Positions 53,390 to 61,730 of a stretch of DNA of 64,000 nucleotides are shown here, one piece after another (positions within the stretch are counted from its first letter, which is position 1; the number at the start of each line of letters is the position of its first letter). The notes below the pieces were generated by a model, which was not told where the DNA came from, ran no database searches, and was given only the letters and a program-made list of their open reading frames with translations. The position numbers and the translations under genes were made by a program. The stretch spans positions 124,001-188,000 of the forward strand of contig NZ_VDMA02000007.1 in assembly GCF_006334915.2 (NCBI RefSeq), in the 5' to 3' direction. Source of the stretch: Microbispora catharanthi (GTDB taxonomy: Bacteria; Actinomycetota; Actinomycetes; Streptosporangiales; Streptosporangiaceae).

Positions 53390-54076
53390 ATGGAACTGTG
53401 GGTGAGAGTGACACAGCGTGAATCGGACTCCGCCGTGGTGAGCGTCAGCGGAGAGATGGACATTTTCAGTTGCGTGCAGCTCGAAGGGACCGTCGCGCCG
53501 CTGCTCGCGGACGGCCGCGTGCACCTGGTGCTCGACGCGGTCCGCCTGAAGTTCTGCGACCTCGCCGGGGTGCGCGCGCTCGAGCGCGTGCACACCGCCG
53601 CCGCCTCGGCCTCGGGAGGTCTCATCGTCTGGGCGAGCCGGCCCCTGGGCCGCCTGCTCGCGCTTCTGTGGCCGGAGGGACGGCCGGGACGCCCGACCGT
53701 CGTACGCGCCGCGCCCGTGGCGCCCCTGGAACGGCGCCTCGTGCTCCTGCCCGGCCGGCGTGAAGAGCCGGGCCGGCGCCCGGTGGGGTCGGTACGCTCC
53801 GGCGATACGGCACGCCGCATGTCGGACCCGGGCGGCCGGGAGGCGCTGCTGGAGCACTCGCGGCTGCTGCGCGAGCAGGCCCGTACGCACGTGGCGACCA
53901 TGCGCGAGAGGGCGCAGTCGCTGTGCACGGGCCTGGCGGACGCCCAGGAGCGCCTCGCGGTCCTTCACAACGCGCTCGCGGAGCGGCCGTGTCCCGGCCT
54001 GTCCTGCGACGGTGACTCCCACCGGGTCAGGGCGGACGGCTTCCGCCGCCAGGCCGAGACGTTCGCCGCCCGCTGA
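53390..54076 (+). CDS. STAS-domain protein with C-terminal helical domain
   Basis: A 228-residue protein. Residues 1-105 form an anti-sigma-antagonist-like STAS domain: VVSVSGEMDIFSCVQLEGTV, VHLVLDAVRLKFCDLAGVRAL. At the usual phosphorylated serine position (DxSGL in SpoIIAA) this protein has CDLAG, so classical phospho-switching is doubtful. After an Arg/Pro-rich linker a helical segment reads SRLLREQARTHVATMRERAQSL and ends with two cysteines (CPGLSCDGD). It is divergent from the CheB/CheR genes and probably belongs to the same signalling module. Confidence 0.78.
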   Translation: MELWVRVTQRESDSAVVSVSGEMDIFSCVQLEGTVAPLLADGRVHLVLDAVRLKFCDLAGVRALERVHTAAASASGGLIVWASRPLGRLLALLWPEGRPGRPTVVRAAPVAPLERRLVLLPGRREEPGRRPVGSVRSGDTARRMSDPGGREALLEHSRLLREQARTHVATMRERAQSLCTGLADAQERLAVLHNALAERPCPGLSCDGDSHRVRADGFRRQAETFAAR

Positions 54077-54121
54077 GCCGTGTACGGGAAAGCGCGCACC
54101 TGAAAGCGTGCCGCTGAGCAG

Positions 54122-54211
54122 TGCCGCTCAACCCTCTGCCGCTCAACCCTCTGCCGCTCAACCCTCTGCCGCTCAACCCTCTGCCGCTCAACCCTCTGCC
54201 GCTCAACCTCG
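54122..54211. repeat. 15-bp tandem repeat, six copies
   Basis: The unit TGCCGCTCAACCCTC is repeated five times exactly (from 54122, 54137, 54152, 54167, 54182), with a sixth copy at 54197-54211 that has diverged at its end. It fills most of the gap between the convergent STAS and ROK genes. No palindrome of terminator type is visible. It may vary in copy number between strains. Confidence 0.9.
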
Positions 54212-54226
54212 TGCGGCGCGGCGCCG

Positions 54227-55474
54227 TCAGAGCGCCAGCGCGCGCTTCCGGGGCGCGGCCCGGTGTGCCGTGCGGCGCCGCATCTCCGCGAGCACCTCCA
54301 GGGGACTGGCCAGGAGCCTGGAGAAGGCCAGCTCCGCGGCACCGACCAGCGTGACGTCGTCGCCGAGCGCCGACACCCGCAGCCGCACCTGCTCCCGGGA
54401 GATGACCATGGCGTTCGCCTCCACCCTGTGGCCGACCTGCGCCGCCGAGCCCGGGTACACGTCCCGCAGCATCCCTCCGAAGATCACCATGCCGGGGTTG
54501 AAGAGGTTGATCAGGTTCGCCACCCCGATGCCCAGCCAGTCGCCGATCCGGTGCAGCGCCTCCTCGGCCGCCGCGTCCCCGCGTCCGGCGGCCTCCACCA
54601 CCGCGCGTACGCCCTCGCGGCCGCTCAGCTCGCCCGAGCGGCCCGCGGCGTCGATCAGGGCGTGCTCGCCGACCTCGGCCTCCAGACAGCCGCGCGAGCC
54701 GCACATGCAGGGCCGCCCGTCGTACGGGTTCACCATCATGTGCCCCAGCTCGCACCCGTAGCCGCCGTCACCGCCGAGCAGCTTGCCGCCGACGATGATC
54801 CCGCCGCCCACACCGACGTCGCCGTGCAGGTAGATCAGGTTGTCGAAGCCGCGGCCCACGCCGCGGTCGCGCTCGGCCAGCGCGCCCAGGTGGGCCTCGT
54901 TGCCCACGAGCACCGGCAGCCCCAGGCGGGAGCCGAGCTCGACGCCGAACGCCTGGTCCACCCACCCGACATAGGGCCCGTACCGCACCGTGCCGTCGTC
55001 GGGCCGGATCATGCCGCAGTAGGCCGCGCCGACTCCGACGCACACCGAGCCCGGCCGGGCGCCGCGCCGCAGCTCGCGGCCGAAGCCCGCGAGCACGCCG
55101 ACGACGTCCTCCAGGTCCGCGCCCGCGCGGGACCTGACCGCCTCCCGGCGGTCGAGGATCTCACCGCCCAGTCCCACCCGGGCCGCGACCAGGCGGTCGA
55201 CGCGGACGTCGAAGGCCAGCACGTGCGCACGGTCGCGCTCGGGGCGGACCACCAGCGACGGCCGGCCCGCCCTGCCGGTGTCTCCGGGCAACTCCTCGCT
55301 GACCAGGCCCGCCGCGGACAGCTCGGCGGTCAGCGCCATGATGGTGCTCCGGTTCAGGCCCATCCGGTCGGCCAGCTCGGAACGGGAGAGCGCGCCGGCC
55401 AGGTGCACGTGCCGCAGCAGATCGCCGAGGTTGCGCCGGCGCATCTCCTCTTGGGACCGACCGGCTTTCGACAT
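54227..55474 (-). CDS. ROK family transcriptional regulator
   Basis: The 415-residue repressor has an N-terminal MarR-like winged helix (RRNLGDLLRHVHLAGALSRS, MGLNRSTIMALTAELSAAGL) and a sugar-kinase-like ROK domain. The zinc motif reads CMCGSRGCLEAEVG, after GHMMVNPYDGRP; GVGAAYCGMI and YLHGDVGVGGGIIVGG are the ATP/sugar-site segments. An AGGA box lies upstream of ATG 55474 (a TTG three codons earlier is possible). ROK repressors of this shape respond to sugars such as xylose or N-acetylglucosamine. No sugar gene adjoins it, so its targets are elsewhere. Confidence 0.87.
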   Translation of the reverse strand: MSKAGRSQEEMRRRNLGDLLRHVHLAGALSRSELADRMGLNRSTIMALTAELSAAGLVSEELPGDTGRAGRPSLVVRPERDRAHVLAFDVRVDRLVAARVGLGGEILDRREAVRSRAGADLEDVVGVLAGFGRELRRGARPGSVCVGVGAAYCGMIRPDDGTVRYGPYVGWVDQAFGVELGSRLGLPVLVGNEAHLGALAERDRGVGRGFDNLIYLHGDVGVGGGIIVGGKLLGGDGGYGCELGHMMVNPYDGRPCMCGSRGCLEAEVGEHALIDAAGRSGELSGREGVRAVVEAAGRGDAAAEEALHRIGDWLGIGVANLINLFNPGMVIFGGMLRDVYPGSAAQVGHRVEANAMVISREQVRLRVSALGDDVTLVGAAELAFSRLLASPLEVLAEMRRRTAHRAAPRKRALAL

Positions 55475-55598
55475 GATGCGCAAATCCTGACGACTCGGAG
55501 GAGTTCCTCGTTGGCGGGCCGTGGACAGGAGGGCAGGGCCGCCGCCCCTTCCTCACCTTGAGATTACCAACGGAGGCGTACGCGGCGGAGCCCCGCGT

Positions 55599-56231
55599 TC
55601 ACCGGCGCGCCCGCTCGCCTTGATCCCCCGATAGCGCGCGCCCGAGGATCCGTGCCGCCTGAAGGCCGGTCCCCCGCCGGCCCGCGGAGACCGCCGCATG
55701 CCGGGCCGCCGCCCCCGCACGGGGTGCCGCTCCCGCACGGGGTGCCGCTCCCGCACGACTCACCGCTCCCGCACGGGTCCCCATCCCTCCACGACTCACC
55801 GCTCCCGCACCGGTCGCCGCTCTCGCTCGGGTGGCCGCTCTCGCTTTGGGTGATGCCTGCGGAGCCGGGGCCGGGACGGGCGAGGCGCCCGCGTAGGGCG
55901 TGCCGAGCGCCTGTGCGATGTCGCACGCCCGGTTACCCCTGCACATCGCGTTCTGGATGCCGGTCCCGCCGTTCGCGACGTTGATGGTGATCTGCTGCGT
56001 ACCGCGGTTGGTCGTGGGACTCGTGGCGGTGAGCCCGGGCTGGGCGGCGTCCCTCTCGGGCCGCGCGGGCCGGAGCCCGGACTCCTGGTGGCGTGGTGTC
56101 TCCCGCCCATGGGTGCGCGTGGCCCCGGCGGCGGGGCCCGCGGCGGCCAGCGCCGCCACGACCGACGCGCAGGCGAGCAGACCGAGACCGATCTTCCTCA
56201 CGGCCGTCCCGCCGTACCGCTGACACTTCAT
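55599..56231 (-). CDS. Secreted protein with Cys pair and RAGAA repeat tail
   Basis: A 210-residue exported protein: signal peptide IGLGLLACASVVAALAAAGP, a short folded part TQQITINVANGGTGIQNAMC with a second Cys (CRGNRACD), then a low-complexity tail of RAGAA/RAGAV-type pentapeptides from residue about 130. The tail comes from imperfect 15-bp repeats (about 55,690-55,850). GGGAG precedes the ATG. It looks like a paralogue of the next gene in the core (Gly-Ile-x-Asn followed by a Cys pair). Function unknown; surface adhesion or antimicrobial roles are possibilities only. Confidence 0.6.
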   Translation of the reverse strand: MKCQRYGGTAVRKIGLGLLACASVVAALAAAGPAAGATRTHGRETPRHQESGLRPARPERDAAQPGLTATSPTTNRGTQQITINVANGGTGIQNAMCRGNRACDIAQALGTPYAGASPVPAPAPQASPKARAATRARAATGAGAVSRGGMGTRAGAVSRAGAAPRAGAAPRAGAAARHAAVSAGRRGTGLQAARILGRALSGDQGERARR

Positions 56232-56414
56232 CGCGCGCTCCCGCCAGTCGCCGCCGCAATGCTCCGGACGGCACCTTTTCGCCCGGGCCTTTTCAGGCTA
56301 GTGACCCGCCGGTTTCCCGCGCCCGGCGCGCGCGGCGTCTTACGGCATCATTGCCATATCAGTCAGCGCGGTCCGCATTCGCGGAATCCACGGCCCGTAC
56401 GTATTCGAACGCGA

Positions 56415-56819
56415 TCACCAGCCGCCGGCGTTGATGGGCATGTTCTGCCAGATCTTGCACTTCCTCGGGCCGGGACCGCAGAAGGCGCCCTGCGTGCTGA
56501 TGCGCCCGCCGTTCGTGATGCCGGTCTGCTGCTGGCCGATCATGAAGGTCGGGGCGAACACGCCGTTGAGATTCTGGTTGAACTTGCCGTTGCCCGACTT
56601 GAGCTGCCGGGCCGTGGCCGTCCCACCCGCCGCCACCTGGCCCCCGCCTCCGCCGTGGCCGGTGACCCTCATGGGAGCACGACCGAGGGACTGCGCGCCG
56701 GCACTCGCCTCCTGGGCCGCGGCGCTCCACGCGATCGCGGCCACGAGAGTGGCCAGCGTCAGGCGACGGGCCGTCAGAGCCCGAAACGGTCGGGAGCGGG
56801 ACGTACAGCGGCGAGACAT
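56415..56819 (-). CDS. Small secreted protein with a Cys pair
   Basis: A 134-residue exported protein (ATG 56819; GTG 56831 possible). The signal peptide is LATLVAAIAWSAAAQEASAG; the mature part has a Gly-rich stretch and the core GVFAPTFMIGQQQTGITNGG, then FCGPGPRKCKIWQNMPINAGG at the C-terminus, with two cysteines that may form a disulfide. It shares its general plan with the protein encoded just downstream at 55599-56231. No family recognised. Confidence 0.6.
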   Translation of the reverse strand: MSRRCTSRSRPFRALTARRLTLATLVAAIAWSAAAQEASAGAQSLGRAPMRVTGHGGGGGQVAAGGTATARQLKSGNGKFNQNLNGVFAPTFMIGQQQTGITNGGRISTQGAFCGPGPRKCKIWQNMPINAGGW

Positions 56820-57075
56820 CGTGAAACGCACCTACCTACCAAGGCCATGCGGCAATGGGCTTTCGTCGCGGACATAAGCAACGATGGCCTCATACCCCGC
56901 ACCATGGCCTCAGCCCCGCGCATGCCAAGCGCGGCATGGATGATGACGCATTTTTTGTCGCTATGCCTTCTGAACGGACATCACACGTTCATGCCCTCAA
57001 ATGCCACTATCGGCATAAATCCGGAATGACAAACATATGTGCCGAGTCCGGGTCTCGGTCCGGTCGTCGCGGGGC

Positions 57076-57489
57076 TCATTCGCCGACGGCGTCGAGGTAG
57101 ACCCAGGCGCCTTCGTGGCGGACGAAGCGGCTCTGCTCACGCATCTCGCCGGGCTGTCCCCGATAGTCGTAGCGGGCACGGAAGGTAACGGTGCCGTCGG
57201 CGTGGATCGGGCTCCCGCCGGTGGCCGCCTCGATCTCCAGCCCGGTCCACCGCATGCCCCGGTCGAAATCGACCCGCGCCGGACGGGTGGAGGGATGCCA
57301 GGTCCGCAGCAGGTACGCCTCGTCCTCGGCCGCGAACGCGGAGAAGCGCGAGCGCATCAGCGCCTCCGCCGTGGGCGCGGACTGCCCCGCGTGGAACCGG
57401 CCGCAGCAGTCGCCGTAGGCGGCCGGCAGGCCACAGGGACAGGGCTCGCCGGCGCGCGGCGCACGGCGGGAACGAGAGGTACGGCTCAC
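57076..57489 (-). CDS. YchJ family protein (SEC-C motif)
   Basis: A 137-residue protein with the N-terminal zinc-binding SEC-C motif CPCGLPAAYGDCCGRFH followed by the YchJ middle domain (NTF2-like fold): EALMRSRFSAFAAEDEAYLLRTWHPSTRP, RWTGLEIEAATGG and QSRFVRHEGAWVYLDA. The whole length matches the UPF0225/YchJ family; its function is unknown. GTG start with a weak ribosome binding site. Confidence 0.9.
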   Translation of the reverse strand: MSRTSRSRRAPRAGEPCPCGLPAAYGDCCGRFHAGQSAPTAEALMRSRFSAFAAEDEAYLLRTWHPSTRPARVDFDRGMRWTGLEIEAATGGSPIHADGTVTFRARYDYRGQPGEMREQSRFVRHEGAWVYLDAVGE

Positions 57490-57542
57490 CCCGCGAGGCT
57501 ATCGCCCCCGCCCGAGCGCACGCTCCGCGACCGCGGCGACCG

Positions 57543-57680
57543 GCACCGCGGTGGGGCTGCCCGCGCGGAACTCTGTCGTTCGACCTGAACGGCAAGGGCG
57601 ACATGCGCGCCTACGTGCTGGACCTGCCCGGCAACCCGGTCCCGGGCACGATCGGGGCCGACGGGCCGTACCTCAGGTAG
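57543..57680 (+). pseudogene. Open C-terminal fragment of an unidentified protein
   Basis: A stop-terminated frame ends GTLSFDLNGKGDMRAYVLDL, then PGNPVPGTIGADGPYLR, with protein-like composition and no start codon with a ribosome binding site upstream. It may be the tail of a secreted enzyme that lost its front. No family recognised; it lies between the YchJ gene and another gene remnant. Confidence 0.3.
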
Positions 57681-57772
57681 GCAGTCCTCGGAAGCGCCGG
57701 GGCGGGAACGCCGAAGCTCTCCGCCCCGGCGCGCATGACGATCCGCGAACCGGCGGGGCCCGGCTCAGCGGC

Positions 57773-58060
57773 TCACAGGTGACGCAGGAAGTCCGAACTC
57801 CGCCGCCAGGTGAGCTCGGCCGCTTCCGCGTCGTGATCACGCAGACTCGCGTCCGTGTAGAAGTGCCCGACACCCGGATAGGTGAAGACCCGCACGGCAG
57901 CGCCCGCCCAGGACGAACCCATCGTCGATCGTCGTGGCGACCTCACCCGCGTACAGGTCGGGCGTGACGACCTCATGCCCGCCGGCACGGAAGAGGTCGG
58001 CGGCAGCACGTTCGACAGCGCGCAGCCCGTATTGGTCACCGCACCGGCGGAGCACTTGCG
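57773..58060 (-). pseudogene. Dienelactone hydrolase pseudogene with internal deletion
   Basis: Two ends of a dienelactone hydrolase are joined directly. The N-terminal part reads AVERAAADLFRAGGHEVVTP and DLYAGEV; then, in another frame, VRVFTYPGVGHFYTDASLRD to WRRSSDFLRHL is the C-terminal part containing the active-site His. The central region with the nucleophile (G-x-C-x-G) and the Asp is gone: about 100 residues are missing compared with the usual 190-240. The gene cannot make an active enzyme. Confidence 0.65.
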
Positions 58061-58255
58061 GCTGAGACCGGCGGAAGCTCGCGGCCTGCCGCGTCGCCGA
58101 ACGGCGACGAGGTCTCCGGCATCGGCGGTCCTTCGTGAACCGCCTGCCGGAGACCTCGCCGTTCAACCGTCCCCGCCGTCGCGGGCGCGGGCCTCAGCCC
58201 GCCTCACCTGGCCCCGGGTCGTCCCCCAGGTCAGCGCGTGCCGCGCCGAGGCGGC

Positions 58256-58750
58256 TCAGTTGTAGGGGTTGTCGTAGGTGCCGGTGCTCTTGGTGCGCGT
58301 CTGGTACTGGCCGTTGCTGCCGAACCAGCCTCCGGTCACGTCGAAGCGGACGTTGCTGACGGTGCTGCCGAAGTTCACTTCGCCGCTGTACAGGAACGCC
58401 TGCTGGCACCCGGCATAGGACGTGGTGCCGGTCTGGGTCGGCCAGGACGAGCTCGTGCCGTTGACGTTGATCAGGAAGTAGGGCGCGGGGTAGGCGTGCT
58501 GCCAGCACAGCCGCAGCGAGTAGCGGTACTTCGTGTTGCCGTCGTCGAACGCCACCGTGCCGTCCAGGAGGGCCAGCTGCGTCGCGTTGCCGTCGTTGCT
58601 CACCAGCTGGAGGTAAACCGGCTGGTCCGCGCCGTACGCCGCGTGCGCGGGGCTGAGCGGCAGGAGCGCGACGGCCATCGCCGCGATGGCCATGGCGATC
58701 GACGTCGTCAGGCGACGTCCTCGCGTGCGTGCGGTCAATTCACACCTCAT
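58256..58750 (-). CDS. Secreted protein of unknown function
   Basis: A 164-residue exported protein with signal peptide SIAMAIAAMAVALLPLSPAHA and a mature domain rich in Tyr, Asn, Gly and Thr (VYLQLVSNDGNATQLALLDG, RYSLRLCWQHAYP, GCQQAFLYSGEVNFG) holding two Cys, likely a disulfide. The compact beta-rich look suggests a small sandwich fold. ATG 58750 has little ribosome binding site; a TTG at 58738 has GAGG ahead of it. No family recognised. Confidence 0.6.
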   Translation of the reverse strand: MRCELTARTRGRRLTTSIAMAIAAMAVALLPLSPAHAAYGADQPVYLQLVSNDGNATQLALLDGTVAFDDGNTKYRYSLRLCWQHAYPAPYFLINVNGTSSSWPTQTGTTSYAGCQQAFLYSGEVNFGSTVSNVRFDVTGGWFGSNGQYQTRTKSTGTYDNPYN

Positions 58751-59017
58751 CCGTTGCAGGAAGTGCCGAGTGCCCGGAGGGTATTGCGACATTCACGGAC
58801 CGATCCAGGGCGGCGATCGCGGGGCTGGATCCGGTCAGGCGTTAAACGACGCACCCCAGGGGACCTTGGGAACGCCGTTCCGCCACAACCAGGACAGAGA
58901 GGGCGGCGAACCCGGTCGAAATCCCGCTGTGGCCGCTGAATGTTTCACGCCGCACCGGAGAGGACGAACCGGCCCCCGGCGGTACTCCGCCGGGGGCCGG
59001 TCACCGGTCCGGCCGCG

Positions 59018-59220
59018 TCAGCAGATCTTGTAGTCCTGCCTCGAGGAGTTGTACGCGCAGGAGCCGACCAGCGCGCCGGAGACGTTCCGCAGGCACGCCT
59101 TGTCCTTGGCCTGGTTCCAGATGTAGGCGAGCGTTCCCCCGCTCCTGCCCTCGCCGTTCAGGCTGCTGTTCGCGCCGAAGTCCGGCGAGCCGGGCGAGTC
59201 GGAGCGTCCCGCGACGCAGA
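59018..59220 (-). pseudogene. C-terminal remnant of a small secreted Cys protein
   Basis: Immediately after the stop of the YncE-like gene the minus strand reads ICVAGRSDSPGSPDFGANSS, then LAYIWNQAKDKACLRNVSGA and ends SRQDYKIC before a stop. Four cysteines and the Trp/Tyr content look like a folded extracellular domain, but there is no start codon or signal peptide; the frame upstream is a shadow of the YncE gene. Probably a truncated secreted protein. Confidence 0.4.
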
Positions 59221-59228
59221 TCAGCGGG

Positions 59229-60428
59229 TCAGCGGAAGATGCCCGTGTGACCGAGGGAGTAGCGGCCCGGCTGCGGATACACGCACAGCCCGTGCGGCCC
59301 GGCGCCGACGGGGATGGTGCGCACGACCCTGCCGTCCCGGGTGTCGAAGACGTAGACGACGCCGTGGTAGCGGCCACTGAGCCACAGCTTCGTGCCGTCG
59401 GCCGACACGCCGCCCATGTCGGGCGAGCCGCCGCCGGGGATCCGCCAGACGTCCACCACCTTCCGCTTCCGGAACGACACGACCGACACCGATCCCTCGC
59501 CCCGGTTGGACACGTACAGATGGCGCGAGTCGCGACTCACGTAAAGGCCGTGCGCGCCCCGGCCGGTCGGCAGGAACCGCATGACCTTGTACGTCGCCGC
59601 GTCCACCAGCCACACCCCGTGCCGTTCCATGTCGGCGACGTAGAAGACGGTGCCGTCGGGCGACAGCTTCACGTCCTGGGGCATGCTCATGTGGCCCAGG
59701 TGGATGTGCCGGATCACGCTCGGCGTACGCCAGTCGAGCACGACCAGGTCCCCGCTGAACTCGCAGCTCGCGAGGAACACCGAGCCGTCGGCGGTGAAGT
59801 CGCCGTGGTTGATGCCCCGGCAGGGCAGCGACAGCGAGCGCAGCAGCTTCATGCTGTGCGGGTCGCGCAGGTCGAGCTGGTTGTTGCGCTCCGCCATGAC
59901 CAGCGCGTACTTGCCGTCCGGCGAGAAGTACAGGTTGTAGGGATCCTCCACGGGCACCGGGCGGCCGGGCCTGCCCGTGCGGGGGTCGATGGGGGTCAGG
60001 GAGTTGCCCCGGTTGTTGTTCACCCACAGCGTCTTGAGGTCCCAGGACGGCACCACGTGCTGCGGCAGCGCCCCGACCGTGAAGTGCCGCACGATCCGGT
60101 AGGTCTCCGGGTCGATGACGTCGACCGTGCCGCTCTCGCTGTTGGGCACGTACACGAGGGAGCGGAAGCCCTTGACGACGGGGCTGAGCATCCCCGGCCG
60201 GTCGGCCGCGTAGACGTCGACCTGAGCCCGGCTCCGCGCCTCGAGCGACGCGGCAGCGTCCGGCGACGGCGAAGCGGACGCCGGCGGGGTGCTCGCGCCC
60301 CGCGACGGCACGGCCCCCGACGGCTCGGCACGCGGTGCGGGCGGCCGCGCCCCACAACCGGCCAGGGCGAACCCTCCGAGCATCATCAGCACCACGGTCA
60401 CGGCACCGGTTCCACGCGCTCGTCCCAC
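59229..60428 (-). CDS. YncE-like beta-propeller lipoprotein
   Basis: A 399-residue lipoprotein anchored at Cys25 (lipobox LAGC), with a Pro/Ala/Ser spacer and a seven-blade YVTN-type propeller: YVPNSESGTVDVIDPETYRI, LYFSPDGKYALVMAERNNQL, VKLSPDGTVFYVADMERHGV, LYVSRDSRHLYVSNRGEGSV. YncE proteins of bacteria bind DNA or cell-surface partners in some reports; the role here is unknown. GTG or ATG start at 60428. Confidence 0.82.
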   Translation of the reverse strand: MGRARGTGAVTVVLMMLGGFALAGCGARPPAPRAEPSGAVPSRGASTPPASASPSPDAAASLEARSRAQVDVYAADRPGMLSPVVKGFRSLVYVPNSESGTVDVIDPETYRIVRHFTVGALPQHVVPSWDLKTLWVNNNRGNSLTPIDPRTGRPGRPVPVEDPYNLYFSPDGKYALVMAERNNQLDLRDPHSMKLLRSLSLPCRGINHGDFTADGSVFLASCEFSGDLVVLDWRTPSVIRHIHLGHMSMPQDVKLSPDGTVFYVADMERHGVWLVDAATYKVMRFLPTGRGAHGLYVSRDSRHLYVSNRGEGSVSVVSFRKRKVVDVWRIPGGGSPDMGGVSADGTKLWLSGRYHGVVYVFDTRDGRVVRTIPVGAGPHGLCVYPQPGRYSLGHTGIFR

Positions 60429-60629
60429 GCCTGCCCCCTCGTCGCGGCGGGCTGCGCCCGGCCGGCCCCCGTACGGTCACGACCGGCCGCGGACGCACGC
60501 GGGAGCGGCGCGACGGGTCGGCGAGACGCTAACGCCCGCCGGGTGCGGTCCGAGGGCGGCTTTGCCTGCTCTTGCACGCGGGCTTTGCGCGCTCTTGCAC
60601 GACTGCTTCTGCGCGCTCCACGCACGGCC

Positions 60630-60720
60630 GGGATAGACCATCACGAGGATGTGCTGAGGTGGCCAGGCTTCGAGGTCGGGCCTGCGGTAGTGCACCCGGA
60701 TCCGACAGCGGACGCCTGCC
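60630..60720 (-). pseudogene. Remnant related to the tail of the broken protein at 4740-5730
   Basis: The minus strand reads CRIRVHYRRPDLEAWPPQHI then LVMVYPGRA, clearly related to VRVHYRKPEWEAGTPQHLLI then MIYPGSG at 4770-4860. The DNA is also similar (TAGTGCACCCGGA shared). There is no start codon and the frame runs on into unrelated sequence; it abuts the ribokinase stop. The remainder of 60429-60747 holds nothing else I can support. Confidence 0.6.
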
Positions 60721-60747
60721 GCCGCCGGCTCTCGAGACCGGGGCGCC

Positions 60748-61689
60748 TCAGCGGGCGGCTCCCTCAGCCACGGCGTCGAGCAGTTCGTCCACCGCCTTGC
60801 GGTCGGGCAGCGAGGGGCTGGCGCCGGGCAGGGTGGTCGCCAGGGCTCCGGCGGCCATCCCCCGGCGGATGGCCGTGGCGGTGTCGAGGCCGGCCGCGAG
60901 GGCCGCGCCCAGGGAGCCGGTGAAGGCGTCGCCCGCGGCGGTGGTGTCCACGGGGGTGACGGGGTAGGCCGGGAAGTGCCGGGTGCGCTCGGGGGTGACC
61001 GACAGGGCGCCCGCCGATCCGAGCGTGATGAGCGCGTGCCGCACGCCGCGATCGAGGAACCAGGCCGCGGCCCGCTCGGCGGACGCGACGTCGACGACCT
61101 CCACCCCGGTCAGCGCGGCGGCCTCGCTCTCGTTGGGGGTGACGACGGCGACGTGCGGCCAGACCCGGTCGGACAGCGGCTGCGCGGGCGCGGGGTCGAG
61201 CACCACGGTCAGCCCGGCCCGCGCACCCGCCTCCGCCGCGTGACAGGCGACCTCCGCGGGGATCTCGAGCTGGAGGAGCAGCACGCTCGCCTTGCCGCGC
61301 ACGGCCCTGATGCTCTCGTCCACCATCTCGGCGCTGAGGTCCGCGTTGGCGAGAGGAGTCATCACGATGTCGTTCTCGCCCGACGCGTCCACCCTGATGT
61401 GCGCGACGCCCGTGCGGTCGCCGACGGATCGGACCTCCGTCAGCGCCACGCCGTGGGAGCGCAGCGCCGACGAGACGATCTCGCCGAACGGATCGGTGCC
61501 GATGCACCCGACCAGCCAGGTGGGCGCTCCCGCACGGGCGGCGGCGACCGCCTGGTTCGCACCCTTCCCGCCGAGGACCAAGGTGACGTCGTCGCCGAGA
61601 ACGGTCTCTCCCCGGCGCGGGAGGCGGCGGGTGAAGGCGGTGACATCCGCGGAGATGCTCCCGACGACGACGACACCTTTCGGTTCCAT
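60748..61689 (-). CDS. rbsK: Ribokinase
   Basis: This 313-residue PfkB-family kinase phosphorylates ribose (or a related sugar) with ATP. The sugar-binding motif is GGKGANQAVAAARAG (from residue 40), and the catalytic motif is DTTAAGDAFTGSLGAAL with the base at Asp254; LDPAPAQPL and VTPNESEAAALTG are typical ribokinase segments. Together with the nucleoside hydrolase upstream it would convert freed ribose to ribose-5-phosphate. It is the last gene of the visible operon, 41 nt after the nucleoside hydrolase. Confidence 0.9.
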   Translation of the reverse strand: MEPKGVVVVGSISADVTAFTRRLPRRGETVLGDDVTLVLGGKGANQAVAAARAGAPTWLVGCIGTDPFGEIVSSALRSHGVALTEVRSVGDRTGVAHIRVDASGENDIVMTPLANADLSAEMVDESIRAVRGKASVLLLQLEIPAEVACHAAEAGARAGLTVVLDPAPAQPLSDRVWPHVAVVTPNESEAAALTGVEVVDVASAERAAAWFLDRGVRHALITLGSAGALSVTPERTRHFPAYPVTPVDTTAAGDAFTGSLGAALAAGLDTATAIRRGMAAGALATTLPGASPSLPDRKAVDELLDAVAEGAAR

Positions 61690-61730
61690 GGCGTTCCTCC
61701 TGTTTCAGGCTGTCAGTGCTACGGCGATGC

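Noticed and set aside
54122..54211. CRISPR array
   Set aside because: Units are 15 bp and contiguous with no spacers, so this is a minisatellite.
54121..54354. Repeat-encoded plus-strand peptide (PLNPLPLNPLP...)
   Set aside because: It arises only from the tandem repeat, then runs into the antisense of the ROK gene; no ribosome binding site.
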